A stretch of DNA of 54,049 nucleotides from Betaproteobacteria bacterium (GCA_021373185.1 JAJFTF010000032.1:1-54049); one strand, 5' to 3'; positions 7,835-16,769 are shown, counted from the first letter of the stretch. Made by a program: numbers and translations. The notes: generated from the letters alone by a model not told the origin.

Positions 7835-8607
7835 TTAGCAGTTTTTAAAGGAACGCTATGGCAGATTTTAATTGGACATGCCCGCACTGCGATAGAGATG
7901 TCACTATTACCGATGAGCGCCTTACGTCGCAGTGGCATACGAACAACATCAAAAATGCCTTTGGTAGGCACACTCTTGTTAGCAAGTTTATTATTTGTCC
8001 AAATCCACAGTGCAAGAAATACACATTGTCTTGCGCTCTATTTGAAAGCCATTACAAAAGCGGCGAAAATCTTGATAAAGAAATCCAACGTTGGAATCTT
8101 ATACCGCCATCAAGCGCGAAATCTTTTCCTGATTTTATTCCCCAGCAAATACTCTCCGACTATTTCGAGGCATGCCTAATTAGGGATCTCAGCCCGAAAG
8201 CCTCAGCAACACTTGCGAGAAGATGCCTTCAAGGAATTATCAGAGATTATTGGGCTGTCAAACCCGGTAAGCTTTTTGATGAGATCGAAGCCATTAAGGA
8301 CAAAATCGATCCGTTGACCTGGGATGCAATTGACGCTGTTCGCAAGGTTGGGAACATTGGTGCGCACATGGAAAAGGACATCAACCTTATTGTTGATGTC
8401 GAACCCCATGAAGCAGAGTTGCTGATTAACTTGATAGAGACTTTATTCAAGGATTGGTACGTAACTCGAGAAGAACGAAGAGCACGTCTGTTGGCAATTT
8501 CCGGCATTGCTGAGCAAAAGGACAGTCAACGCAAGGGTAATATATCAAACTGCTAACCTTACGTTCGAGAGGGACGGCGCAAAAGGGCGCCGCCCCTCAA
8601 CTTCACG
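7835..8607 (+). mobile_element. Solo integron gene cassette carrying a DUF4145 gene
   Basis: The element runs from the core site GTTAGCA (G at 7834) to the R' GTT of an attC-type site (8607). The R'' box TGCTAAC (8551-8557) is the exact reverse complement of the 5' core GTTAGCA, which is what a circularised cassette would require. A single AT-richer ORF nearly fills the 773 bp and its stop codon lies inside R''. There is no integrase gene in the window. Confidence 0.72.
7858..8556 (+). CDS. DUF4145-domain protein, cassette-borne
   Basis: This 232-residue protein has an N-terminal zinc-ribbon-like region with CPHC (about 9-12) and CPNPQC (about 47-52), and a C-terminal DUF4145 domain. The domain is recognised from ARRCLQGIIRDYW, IDPLTWDAIDAVRKVGNIGAH and the acidic helix that follows. 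DUF4145 occurs alone or fused to restriction and other defence proteins; its biochemical activity is not known. The ATG has AAAGGA upstream. The gene is clearly AT-richer than its neighbours and is enclosed in an integron-type cassette, so it was acquired horizontally. It probably has no role in nitrogen fixation. Confidence 0.85.
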   Translation: MADFNWTCPHCDRDVTITDERLTSQWHTNNIKNAFGRHTLVSKFIICPNPQCKKYTLSCALFESHYKSGENLDKEIQRWNLIPPSSAKSFPDFIPQQILSDYFEACLIRDLSPKASATLARRCLQGIIRDYWAVKPGKLFDEIEAIKDKIDPLTWDAIDAVRKVGNIGAHMEKDINLIVDVEPHEAELLINLIETLFKDWYVTREERRARLLAISGIAEQKDSQRKGNISNC

Positions 8608-8613
8608 TTAACG
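8551..8613 (+). other. attC recombination site (59-base element) of the DUF4145 cassette
   Basis: R'' TGCTAAC is followed by an L''-type stretch (TTCGAGAGGGACGGCGC), an AAAA apex, the pairing L' stretch GCGCCGCCCCTCAA and the R' GTTAACG. The two halves pair with an unpaired C in the L'' arm, as in canonical attC hairpins. Length is about 63 bases, within the usual range. Confidence 0.75.
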
Positions 8614-8697
8614 ACTGACATATGCTGCTAGCTGACTTTCAGCGAGCAGACCATGACCGGCTGAAACGGGTCGAAATCAGCCTATCTCTAACCATGA

Positions 8698-8747
8698 TTA
8701 GCTCCGCCCCTTGCGCGGTCGCTCCGATGCCTTGTAATTCCCTCGTA
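8698..8747 (-). pseudogene. Fragment duplicating the 3' end of the FmdB-like gene
   Basis: On the minus strand this encodes NYKASERPRKGRS followed by TAA, identical in protein to the last 13 residues of the FmdB-like gene at 9249-9488. The DNA differs at a few bases and the upstream part is lost after about 15 bases. It is a decayed partial duplication and not a gene. Confidence 0.7.
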
Positions 8748-8759
8748 GGCTGCCGCGCC

Positions 8760-8918
8760 CTACAAAGGCCGCACGGGCTGTTGCGAAGGCGGTGTGTGTT
8801 GAGGACGGTTGCTGGCTTCGATTTCCTTGGTCAGCCAGGTCATGAAATTCAAGCCGATAAAAATCAAAATGCCCGCGACAACAAACGACACGACTGTCAC
8901 CACCAGAAGTTTCTTCAT
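8760..8918 (-). CDS. 52-aa single-pass membrane protein, unknown function
   Basis: This small ORF starts MKKLLVVTVVSFVVAGILIF. Residues 3-24 form one hydrophobic helix, and a short polar tail ends QQPVRPL. AGGCGG lies close upstream of the ATG at 8918. It is unlike a lipoprotein (no lipobox) and the helix is uncleaved-looking, so it is probably an inner-membrane micropeptide. It lies between a fragment and an intact copy of the FmdB-like gene. I do not recognise the family. Confidence 0.6.
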   Translation of the reverse strand: MKKLLVVTVVSFVVAGILIFIGLNFMTWLTKEIEASNRPQHTPPSQQPVRPL

Positions 8919-9248
8919 ATTCCGCCTCTCATCGCCTTATAAACTCGCACGGCGGCCATTTTAGCACGAGGGAAGTAACGGGTTTAAGCCGTGCATCGGC
9001 GCTACCCGGCAACAAACATGGCGATCCAAACAACATGGTCGATTTTCACATTTTGAATGTGAAAATCGACCGCCGCCTGCCGGAAATGCCGGCATGGCTA
9101 TTCGATTCTGGCCGAACCTGGCTGACAGCAAAAAAGGTGAAACCCTTGGCAGGGTGACGAGCAGCCACTGCCGTAGTTTGGCGTGTTCCGGCACTTTACA
9201 GCGTTCAGCTTCATGCCGCACCTAATCCAACCAGCCTTAACCCGGATA
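8919..9248. other. Intergenic region with a perfect 16-bp hairpin
   Basis: No convincing gene is seen in these 330 bases; an open frame at 8961-9221 on the minus strand has implausible composition. The notable structure is GGTCGATTTTCACATT at 9037-9052 with its exact reverse complement at 9056-9071 around a 3-base loop. The hairpin has no T tract, so it is not a standard terminator. Confidence 0.6.
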
Positions 9249-9488
9249 TCAACTCCGCCCCTTGCGTGGCCGCTCCGATGCCTTGTAGTTGCTGAAATGC
9301 CCCTCGCGAGCAGCCTGGGATCGCGCCCGTGAAATGAGGTTGGCAGTCTGTCCCCGCGCTACGGGGTTCGATAGCAGTTTTTCCAGTTGCTGGCTGCCGC
9401 ACGTCGGGCAAACCGGGACACTGGACGACCGAATCAGCAGCTCGAAAGTTTTGTCGCAGTCGTTACAACGGTAGTCGTAAATCGGCAT
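9249..9488 (-). CDS. FmdB-family zinc-ribbon protein
   Basis: This 79-residue protein starts MPIYDYRCNDCDKTFELL, the hallmark of the FmdB putative regulatory protein family. Two cysteine pairs, C8-x2-C11 and C27-x2-C30, form a zinc ribbon, followed by a basic, disordered-looking tail (RARSQAAREG...RPRKGRS). The start at 9488 replaces the longer frame because the family begins at this Met. It may bind nucleic acid, but the function is unproven. A decayed copy of its 3' end lies 0.5 kb downstream. Confidence 0.9.
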   Translation of the reverse strand: MPIYDYRCNDCDKTFELLIRSSSVPVCPTCGSQQLEKLLSNPVARGQTANLISRARSQAAREGHFSNYKASERPRKGRS

Positions 9489-9544
9489 ATCGGCCCCCTG
9501 CAATATCAAATTTATACTCTGCGACAAAGCCTGACGGCCCGCGC

Positions 9545-10309
9545 TTATTTGCTCAAGCGTTCGGCCAAGCCGTCCCACAGGCCGATGCGCGCATCGATGG
9601 CTTCTTCTGCAGCCGATTTGATCTGCGCGATGGCTGCCGGATCGTTGCCGGCCAGTTCGTTGATGATTGTCCAGGCCGCCGGGCCGTGGCTGTCGCCATC
9701 CAGCTCGATATGGCGATTGAGGTAATAGACGAAGATCGGCGCATCTTTTTCATCCATCTGCCAATGGGCCAGCAGGCTGCGGAACATGGCGGGGATGACG
9801 TTTTCCCGCCCGAAGAAAAAGCTGCCCAGAACGTGATGCACGCTGCCCTTGCTGGCGGTGTTGAGCGTGCCGGTCACGAAGTGTCTGACAGCCGGATCGA
9901 CTTTCACTGCTTTCAGCGCAGCCTCGACCGATATGCCGGCGCGGATGCGCTGCACGAAGTCCTCGATCTGCTCTGTGGAAGCGCCGATTTCCTTCATCGC
10001 CAGCAGATACATCTCGTAGTGGCTGAGGTGGCCGCCGCCCGGCATGTCGTCGCATTCCTCGCCGAGCACGATTTCATTGATCAACCGGGCCGCCACAGGG
10101 TTGCCCGGCGGCGTCCATGGCAGATTAACGCAGGTCAGCTTGCGCTGGAGCTGTTTCAGCAGGGACATGAAGTCCCACACCGCGAACACATGCCAGGACA
10201 TGAACAAACGCAGGTCTTCGATATCCCTGATTGAAGAAAAAACCGGATGGGATTCGAGCACGCGCTGTTTGGCAACGATTTCGGAAAACTGCTGATCGAG
10301 TGTAGTCAT
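9545..10309 (-). CDS. DUF3050 protein (heme-oxygenase-like fold) in the nifHDK operon
   Basis: This 254-residue protein of the DUF3050 family (PF11251) is predicted to have the all-helical heme-oxygenase/TENA-like fold. Conserved segments include LFMSWHVFAVWDFMSLLK, GGGHLSHYEMYLLAM and YYLNRHIELDGDSHGP. The Glu, His and Asp residues in these segments could form a di-metal site of the kind seen in heme-oxygenase-like diiron oxidases; this is inference. It follows the 2Fe-2S ferredoxin gene after about 130 bases on the same strand and may be the distal gene of the nifHDK transcript. A role in oxygen handling or small-molecule synthesis is possible but unproven. Confidence 0.85.
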   Translation of the reverse strand: MTTLDQQFSEIVAKQRVLESHPVFSSIRDIEDLRLFMSWHVFAVWDFMSLLKQLQRKLTCVNLPWTPPGNPVAARLINEIVLGEECDDMPGGGHLSHYEMYLLAMKEIGASTEQIEDFVQRIRAGISVEAALKAVKVDPAVRHFVTGTLNTASKGSVHHVLGSFFFGRENVIPAMFRSLLAHWQMDEKDAPIFVYYLNRHIELDGDSHGPAAWTIINELAGNDPAAIAQIKSAAEEAIDARIGLWDGLAERLSK

Positions 10310-10436
10310 GTCATTGCCTGGATAAACGGGAAGCTTCTGAATATGGGCTGATCAGAAAAAAACAAGGGCTGCCAGCCATTAAAATAAAAAACCCACCAAG
10401 CACGCAGTGGGTTGAATGGTCGAGCAGCCGGCCCGA

Positions 10437-10784
10437 TCAGAATTCCACCAGGACATCCTCGTCACGCACGATGTACTGGCAAGCCAGCCGCCACATCGGC
10501 GCGATGTCGGTGATCTCGATCTGCTCGCACTGTTTCTTGCTGAGCTTGCCCGCCAGTTGCAGCACGGATTTTTCCTTTTCGGTCAGGTGTACCGCCATCG
10601 GCGGTTTGTTGCCGATGGGGGTAACTTGCACGGTACAGGAACCGCATTCGCCGTCCTGGCACTCGAAATGAATCGGAATCTTGTGTTCCTGCGCCAGCGC
10701 CAGGAGGGTGCTGCGGTCGCCGGCGACGGCATAGACGGTGACATCCTTTTTCATCGCGGGGGAACTGAAGGTGATATTGGCCAT
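10437..10784 (-). CDS. 2Fe-2S ferredoxin downstream of nifK
   Basis: This 115-residue plant-type [2Fe-2S] ferredoxin has the cysteine loop FECQDGECGSC (C42-x4-C47-x2-C50) and a fourth ligand candidate at C102. The ATG has CGGAG upstream. It lies 145 bases downstream of nifK and resembles the FdxD-type ferredoxins encoded next to nifHDK in other proteobacteria. Such ferredoxins may carry electrons to nitrogenase or take part in its protection. Two repeat elements separate it from nifK, so its expression may be attenuated. Confidence 0.88.
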   Translation of the reverse strand: MANITFSSPAMKKDVTVYAVAGDRSTLLALAQEHKIPIHFECQDGECGSCTVQVTPIGNKPPMAVHLTEKEKSVLQLAGKLSKKQCEQIEITDIAPMWRLACQYIVRDEDVLVEF

Positions 10785-10796
10785 TTTTTAACTCCG

Positions 10797-10859
10797 TGAG
10801 GGGTTAGGCGTGAAGGGTGAGGCGTAGAAACAAGGCTGCGCCTCACCTCTACCCTCTCA
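10797..10859. repeat. Family G imperfect inverted repeat
   Basis: TGAGGGGTTAGGCGTGAAGG, then GGTGAGGCG, pairs imperfectly with CGCCTCACC and CTCTACCCTCTCA on the right side. It lies between nifK and the 2Fe-2S ferredoxin gene, directly beside the double-hairpin element. Confidence 0.6.
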
Positions 10860-10860
10860 T

Positions 10861-10916
10861 ATACGACCTTTCACGCAACTTTTTGCGTAGAAAGACGGAA
10901 TCCCGTGAAACGGGAC
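10861..10916. repeat. Double-hairpin element, intergenic copy
   Basis: Stem 1 is CTTTCACGC / GCGTAGAAAG; stem 2 is TCCCGT / ACGGGA. The same layout with conserved stem bases occurs at 4172-4233 inside the nifN coding end. Here it is intergenic, 13 bases from the nifK stop. Confidence 0.65.
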
Positions 10917-10928
10917 TCCTCACCGCCG

Positions 10929-12467
10929 TTAGCGAATGATGTCGTAGCTGTAGTCGGTCTTGCCCGCCACGTTGGTGGACTTATCCATCTCGTCGAAAAT
11001 CTTGTCGAGAATTTTCACCAGCACGTTGAGCGAACCCTGATAACCCCACACCGGCGAACGATGGTGGTGATGGCGGTCGAACACCGGGAAGCCGATGCGG
11101 ATCAGCGGCGTGCCGATGTCGCGTTCGAGGAACTTGCCGTAAGTGTTGCCGATCAGGAAATCCACCGGCTCGGTCGCCAGCAGCGAACGCATGTGCCACA
11201 GATCCTTGCCGGCCCATGCCTTGCATCCCTGGCCGAACGGCGAAGCATCGAGCAATGCCTGCATCGCCACGCCCCAATCCTTGTTGCCGTTGGTGGCGAG
11301 CACGTGAACCGGCTCGGCGCCCATTTCCAGCAGGAAGGCGGTCAGGCCCATGCACAGGCTGGGGTCGCCGTAGATCGCAAAGCGCTTGCCGTGAAAATAA
11401 GCCTGTGAGTCGGCCATGGCGTCGAGCAGGCGACCGCGCTCTTTTTCCAGCGCATCGGGAATTTCCTTGCCGGTAAGCTTGGAAATCGCCATCAGGAATT
11501 CATCGGTAGCGGTGACGCCGACCGGGTGATTGAACACCAGCGCTTCCTGGCCTTTGCTCTTGACGTATTCGGCGGTTTTTTCCGTGCCGTATTGCTGCAT
11601 GAACACGGTGCCCTTGGCGTTGAGCGCGGCCTTGGCGTCTTCCAGCTTGGTGCCGCCGTCGTACATGCGGAATTCGCCGTCGGTCGGGGTGTCGAACACG
11701 TCGCTGTTGTCGCCGAGGATGGTGTAGTCCAGCCCCATCAGGTCGAACATGCGCTTGATCTCGCGCAGGTTGCCCACGGTGTAGCCGTCGAATCCGCCGA
11801 CGAAGTTGATCTTCTTGTTTTCCTTGCGCTTGGCTTTCTCCCAGAAGTGAGTCAGCACGCCCTTCATCATGTTGTCGTAGCCGGTGATGTGGCTGCCGAC
11901 AAAGGACGGGGTATGCGCGAAAGGCACGTCGAACTCTTCCGGGATGGAGCCCTTCTGTTTCGCCGTTTTGATGAAGCTGTCGAGGTCGTCGCCGATGACT
12001 TCCGCCATGCAGGTGGTGGAAACCGCGATCATCTTCGGCTTGTACAGGCTATGGCTGTTGGCTAGGCCATCGACCATGTTGTTCAGGCCGCCGAACACCG
12101 CCGCGTCTTCGGTCATGGAACTGGACACCGCCGAGGATGGCTCCTTGAAATGGCGGCTGAAGTGGCTGCGGAAATAGGAGACGCAACCCTGCGAGCCGTG
12201 CACGAAGGGCAGCGTGCCCTCGAAGCCGACCGAGGCGAAAATCGCGCCCAACGGCTGGCAGGCTTTGGCCGGGTTGATGACCAGCGCTTCGCGGGCAAAA
12301 TTCTTCTCGCGATATTCCATGCTCTTGGTCCAGTCGGCGATTTCCTGCACCTTGATGTCCGGGTGGCCGCCCTCGAAACAGGTTTTCTTCGACTCGAACA
12401 TTTCCGTGTATTCCGGCGCGCGGAACAGGTTCATGTGATCGAGAACTTTCTCTGCACTTTGACTCAT
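10929..12467 (-). CDS. nifK: Nitrogenase MoFe protein beta subunit
   Basis: NifK, with NifD, forms the alpha2-beta2 dinitrogenase that reduces N2. P-cluster ligands are at C70 (AKACQPLGA), C95 ([10 protein letters not shown]) and C153 ([11 protein letters not shown]), with Ser188 also present, the same numbering as Azotobacter NifK. Length is 512 residues, with the extended N-terminus of Group I proteins. AAAGGAG precedes the ATG. It follows nifD after a family C repeat and is co-transcribed from the nifH sigma-54 promoter. Confidence 0.98.
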   Translation of the reverse strand: MSQSAEKVLDHMNLFRAPEYTEMFESKKTCFEGGHPDIKVQEIADWTKSMEYREKNFAREALVINPAKACQPLGAIFASVGFEGTLPFVHGSQGCVSYFRSHFSRHFKEPSSAVSSSMTEDAAVFGGLNNMVDGLANSHSLYKPKMIAVSTTCMAEVIGDDLDSFIKTAKQKGSIPEEFDVPFAHTPSFVGSHITGYDNMMKGVLTHFWEKAKRKENKKINFVGGFDGYTVGNLREIKRMFDLMGLDYTILGDNSDVFDTPTDGEFRMYDGGTKLEDAKAALNAKGTVFMQQYGTEKTAEYVKSKGQEALVFNHPVGVTATDEFLMAISKLTGKEIPDALEKERGRLLDAMADSQAYFHGKRFAIYGDPSLCMGLTAFLLEMGAEPVHVLATNGNKDWGVAMQALLDASPFGQGCKAWAGKDLWHMRSLLATEPVDFLIGNTYGKFLERDIGTPLIRIGFPVFDRHHHHRSPVWGYQGSLNVLVKILDKIFDEMDKSTNVAGKTDYSYDIIR

Positions 12468-12484
12468 GATGTTTCTCCTTTACG

Positions 12485-12538
12485 TGTAGGGTGCGTCGTA
12501 CGCACCTTTACCTGACGGTGCGCGAGGCGCACCCTACA
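12485..12538. repeat. Family C inverted repeat between nifD and nifK
   Basis: TGTAGGGTGCG at the left and CGCACCCTACA at the right, with inner pairing GGTGCG / CGCACC, fill most of the 76-base nifD-nifK gap. A second copy sits in the nifH-nifD gap at 14002-14051. Confidence 0.85.
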
Positions 12539-12543
12539 TTTGC

Positions 12544-13980
12544 TTACTTCTTCCACGGGGCCTTGGTCTTGCTCCATACCGGGCTGTTGATCGCCATGTC
12601 CATGTCGCGGGCGAAGATGGCGAAGCCGTCGTAGCCGTGATACGGGCCGGAGTAATCCCAGGAGTGCATCTGGCGGAAAGGGATGCCCATTTTCTGGAAC
12701 ACGTATTTTTCCTTGATACCGGAACCGACCAGGTCGGGCTTGACCGTCTCGACAAATTTTTCCAGCTCGTAGGCCGTCACGTCGTCATAGATCAGGGTGG
12801 AATCCTTGACGTAATGCGTGGTGCGCTGGTAGTCATCGTTGTGGCCGAACTCGTAGCCGGTTCCGACGATTTCCATGCCCAGGTCTTCGTAAGCGCCGAC
12901 CACGTGGCGCGGACGCAGGCCGCCGACGTAGAGCATCACGGTCTTGGCTTCGAGGCGCGATTTGTATTTGGCGATCACCGCGTCGGCCATCGGCTGGTAC
13001 TTGGCGATGACCCGCTCCGCACCTTCCTTGATCTTGTCGTCGAACTGGGCGGCGATGGCGCGCAGGCTTTCGGCGATCTTGGTCGGGCCGAAGAAGTTGT
13101 ATTCGAGCCATGGAATGTTGTATTTCTCTTCCATGTAACGCGAGATATAGTTCATCGAGCGATAGCAGTGAATCAGGTTGAGCTTGGCCTTGGGCGTGGC
13201 TTCCATCTCTTTCAGGGTGCCGTCGCCGGACCACTGGGCGATCACGCGCAGGCCCATCTCCTCAAGCAGGATACGGGAGGCCCAGGCGTCGCCGCCGATG
13301 TTGTAGTCGCCGATCACGGCCACGTCGTAGGGTGTGCTCTCGAACCCCTTGGTCTTGCCCTCAGAGCCTTCCAGCACATAATCGCGCACCGCGTCGTTGG
13401 CGATATGGTGGCCGAGCGATTGCGACACCCCGCGAAAGCCTTCGCACCGTACCGGCACGATGGTCTTGCCGATCGCCTTGGCCTTCTTCTTCGACACCGC
13501 TTCGATGTCGTCGCCGATCAGGCCGATCGGACATTCCGACTGCACCGACAAGCCGTTGTTCAGGGGGAACAAGGTTTCTACCTCGTCCATCAGCTTGTCC
13601 AGCTTCTTGTCGCCGCCGAACACGATGTCCTTTTCCTGGAAATCCGAGGTGAACTGCATGGTGCCGAAAGCGTTAACCCCGGTCACGCCGATGAAGTAAT
13701 TGCGGCGCGACGCCCAGGAATACTGGCCGCAGCCAACCGGGCCGTGGCTGATGTGAATCATGTCCTTGATCGGGCCCCACACCACGCCTTTGGAACCGGC
13801 GTAAGCGCAGCCGCGAATGGTCATCACGCCGGGCAGCGACTTGATGTTGGATTTCACGCCGCAGTCGGAATTGCCTTCCTCGTGCACGCTGAGATGCTTG
13901 GAGCGCTTCTTGGCGGATTTCTCCGGGTAGGCCGAGAGCACTTCCTCGATCAGCGCCTTGTTTCTGGTTTTGGTATCCAT
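12544..13980 (-). CDS. nifD: Nitrogenase MoFe protein alpha subunit
   Basis: NifD carries the FeMo-cofactor. The cofactor ligands are Cys272 ([10 protein letters not shown]) and His439 (RQMHSWDY), matching C275 and H442 of Azotobacter. P-cluster ligands are C58, C84 and C150. Substrate-pocket residues are conserved too: Val in SKGVVWGPI, Arg92 in ASRRNYF and Gln187/His191 in [12 protein letters not shown]. Length is 478 residues, so this is a standard Mo-nitrogenase and not a vanadium or iron-only form. It lies between nifH and nifK on one transcript, with repeat elements on both sides. Confidence 0.98.
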   Translation of the reverse strand: MDTKTRNKALIEEVLSAYPEKSAKKRSKHLSVHEEGNSDCGVKSNIKSLPGVMTIRGCAYAGSKGVVWGPIKDMIHISHGPVGCGQYSWASRRNYFIGVTGVNAFGTMQFTSDFQEKDIVFGGDKKLDKLMDEVETLFPLNNGLSVQSECPIGLIGDDIEAVSKKKAKAIGKTIVPVRCEGFRGVSQSLGHHIANDAVRDYVLEGSEGKTKGFESTPYDVAVIGDYNIGGDAWASRILLEEMGLRVIAQWSGDGTLKEMEATPKAKLNLIHCYRSMNYISRYMEEKYNIPWLEYNFFGPTKIAESLRAIAAQFDDKIKEGAERVIAKYQPMADAVIAKYKSRLEAKTVMLYVGGLRPRHVVGAYEDLGMEIVGTGYEFGHNDDYQRTTHYVKDSTLIYDDVTAYELEKFVETVKPDLVGSGIKEKYVFQKMGIPFRQMHSWDYSGPYHGYDGFAIFARDMDMAINSPVWSKTKAPWKK

Positions 13981-14001
13981 TTGGACTCCTAATAACTAAA
14001 T

Positions 14002-14051
14002 GTAGGGTGCGCCGCGCGCACCAACCAAACGGTGCGCATGGCGCACCCTAC
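14002..14051. repeat. Family C inverted repeat between nifH and nifD
   Basis: GTAGGGTGCGC at 14002-14012 pairs with GCGCACCCTAC at 14041-14051, with inner pairing GTGCGC / GCGCAC. It is the same family as 12485-12538 and lies 22 bases before the nifD ATG region. Confidence 0.85.
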
Positions 14052-14070
14052 GTGACTGCGGTTGAACCTC

Positions 14071-14961
<891 letters not shown>

Positions 14962-15010
14962 TCAATAAATTAAAAATTCGGTTCGGTTTGTCGCCGTGCA
15001 ATCAACGTAA

Positions 15011-15026
15011 TGCAACCACTGTGCCA
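15011..15026 (-). promoter_or_regulatory. Sigma-54 promoter of nifHDK
   Basis: The minus strand reads TGGCAC-AGTGG-TTGCA, a full match to the -24/-12 consensus. It lies 65 bases upstream of the nifH ATG. Confidence 0.93.
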
Positions 15027-15097
15027 GGTGCCGATAAATGACGACAACACATTGTTTGCAATTGATATTTATTGTTTTTTCTGCGCCTGAAATGTTG

Positions 15098-15113
15098 TGT
15101 CGCAAAGCCGACA
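15098..15113 (-). promoter_or_regulatory. NifA upstream activator sequence for nifH
   Basis: TGT-CGCAAAGCCG-ACA fits TGT-N10-ACA exactly and lies 72 bases upstream of the -24 element. It shares the TGTCG...CGACA symmetry with the nifE site at 7159. Confidence 0.87.
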
Positions 15114-15165
15114 AACAGGATGACGATGTCGGAAAGTCTTCGAACTCTCATATCCGAAAACATGA

Positions 15166-15267
15166 ACCGCAGAGGCGCAAAGGCGCGGAGAAGAACATCT
15201 CCCGATAGCCTTATCCGCCGCCCCTTCCAATGCTTTGCCTTTCTCTGCGCCTTTGCGCCTCTGCGGT
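15166..15267. repeat. Family A inverted repeat between nifH and draT
   Basis: ACCGCAGAGGCGCAAAGGCG at 15166 pairs with its complement ending ACGC-type at 15267, separated by a loop of about 47 bases. The rest of the 370-base divergent region (14947-15316) holds the nifH promoter and NifA site. I see no clear promoter for draT. Confidence 0.8.
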
Positions 15268-15316
15268 AAAAAACGACTTCGGCCAATGCGGGAACGGAAC
15301 TTGCTGATAGCCCGTA

Positions 15317-16135
15317 ATGGACGGCAAAACCGACAATTTCAAAGGCCACAGCACCAATCTGGTAGGCATCCCCACCGGCTTGCTGGCCAGCGCCGCCTTC
15401 AACGACTTTCCGCTGCCGCTGTCGATCAGCGGGGTGCGTGAAATGAACCGGCCATTTTTCGAGATGCTGGCGCAATCCCGCGACAGCGCCCATGCGGGAG
15501 AGATTTTCGAGCACTACATGAATCTGTTGTTCGGCCTGGACGGCAGCGCCATGGTGGGCGACGAAAACGCCGGCAAGCGGCGCTTCCGCTCCAGCTACCG
15601 GCGCCTGCTCGAAGGCTGGGGATTCGATTCCAGCGGGCCGGAAGGCGCGGTGCTGAAAGGCTGGGTGGAAAGCCGCTTCGGCCTGCTGCCGACCTTTCAC
15701 AAGGAGCGGCTGGGAAGGTTTCCTTCACCGGCCTGGATAAGCTACGTCGAGGAGAAGATGTCGAGCCGTTTTCACAACAACAGCATCAGCCTGCAGCTCG
15801 ACATCCTGTATGAATTCTGCCAATGGATGCTGGCGCGCTGGCTGGCGCCGGGCCGCAGGCACATCACGCTCTACCGAGGCATCAACAATTTCAGCGAACA
15901 CCCGGTCATCGAACGGATCGACAAGCGTACCGCGGTGATCCGCCAGAACAGCCTGGTGTCGTTCACCGCGAACCGCTACATCGCCGACGAATTCGGCGAC
16001 ACCATTCTCGAAGCCAATGTGCCGGCGGTGAAAGTGTTGTTCTGCAACGAACTGCTGGAACGCCACCCGCTCAAGGGCGAGGGCGAATATCTGGTCATCG
16101 GCGGCGATTACCGGGTAACGATGAGTTATTTCTGA
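15317..16135 (+). CDS. draT: NAD+--dinitrogen-reductase ADP-D-ribosyltransferase
   Basis: DraT transfers ADP-ribose from NAD+ to an arginine of NifH (Arg102 here), switching nitrogenase off when ammonium or darkness/energy limitation is sensed, and releases nicotinamide. The 272-residue protein has the family segments STNLVGIPTGLLAS near the N-terminus, HYMNLLFGLD, ITLYRGINNFSEH, and the C-terminal EGEYLVIGGDYRV with the catalytic-type Glu. It is divergent from nifH. It is the first gene of an operon that continues through draG into three NAD-salvage genes. In other bacteria its activity is controlled by PII proteins, none of which is encoded here. Confidence 0.95.
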   Translation: MDGKTDNFKGHSTNLVGIPTGLLASAAFNDFPLPLSISGVREMNRPFFEMLAQSRDSAHAGEIFEHYMNLLFGLDGSAMVGDENAGKRRFRSSYRRLLEGWGFDSSGPEGAVLKGWVESRFGLLPTFHKERLGRFPSPAWISYVEEKMSSRFHNNSISLQLDILYEFCQWMLARWLAPGRRHITLYRGINNFSEHPVIERIDKRTAVIRQNSLVSFTANRYIADEFGDTILEANVPAVKVLFCNELLERHPLKGEGEYLVIGGDYRVTMSYF

Positions 16136-16164
16136 TTTTTTTCAACCCCACCAGGAGCATCAAA

Positions 16165-16734
16165 ATGTCCGACGCAAACCCACTGACCAACCTTGGCGAA
16201 CAGCTTTATTCACCCGTTTTCAAAGGAGCGACCAAAGCCCCCGGTCGCTTCGCCTTTCGCGGCGAGATGGCGCTCAAATTCACCCCCTCCATCGCCGGCG
16301 AAAAACGCCCGCCGGAAATCAAGGCAGACCAGGTCATCATCACGGCGGAAGGCGAAACGATCCCGTTCTTCGCCTGTCATGTCATGTCCCTGGCGCACCT
16401 CGACCTGGTTAAGAATTTGCTGGGAAAATCTCTGGTTCCAGGCGGGAAATATTTCATCTTCGCCGGCAACGTGGACATCTCGAAAAAATACCTGATCGAG
16501 TTGGACGGCATCCCCATCCACATCCTGCCGCTGGACGAGGCCACGGTGTACAACGAGCTGATCGAACTGTTCTACCTCGACAAAGGCGACCTGAAAAAAG
16601 TGGGCGGCGAGGGCAAAATCGATGCCATCGCCAATGCCGCCGCCAAATTTTCCGGCAAGTTCGCTGCCGTCCCCTATGCGCAGGCGCTGGCTGAAATGGG
16701 GCCGGTAAAAGTGGCGGAAAATCGACCGGTTTGA
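16165..16734 (+). CDS. 189-aa protein of unknown function between draT and draG
   Basis: The ATG at 16165 has AGGAG seven bases upstream and lies 29 bases after draT, so it is very likely co-transcribed. The protein begins MSDANPLTNLGEQLYSPVFK. The middle is a mixed alpha/beta region (ALKFTPSIAGEKRPPEI, ADQVIITAEGETIPFFACH, KYFIFAGNVDISKKY), followed by an acidic helix region (DEATVYNELIELFYLDKGD). No signal peptide, membrane segment or cysteine motif is seen. I do not recognise the family. The position suggests a part in regulating or assisting DraT/DraG, which is inference. Confidence 0.85.
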   Translation: MSDANPLTNLGEQLYSPVFKGATKAPGRFAFRGEMALKFTPSIAGEKRPPEIKADQVIITAEGETIPFFACHVMSLAHLDLVKNLLGKSLVPGGKYFIFAGNVDISKKYLIELDGIPIHILPLDEATVYNELIELFYLDKGDLKKVGGEGKIDAIANAAAKFSGKFAAVPYAQALAEMGPVKVAENRPV

Positions 16735-16769
16735 TGGGGCGATGGTTAATGAGGGCACTACCGTCAAAT

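Noticed and set aside
8622..8942. 106-codon plus-strand frame
   Set aside because: It overlaps the better supported 52-aa membrane protein on the other strand and the FmdB fragment.
8961..9221. 86-codon minus-strand frame upstream of the 52-aa gene
   Set aside because: It runs through the perfect hairpin and has an implausible residue mix; no family resemblance.
12637..13992. Long open frame of 451 codons opposite nifD
   Set aside because: It is antisense to an unmistakable nifD and its composition (rich in His, Ala, Val, Arg) is that of a GC-rich shadow frame.
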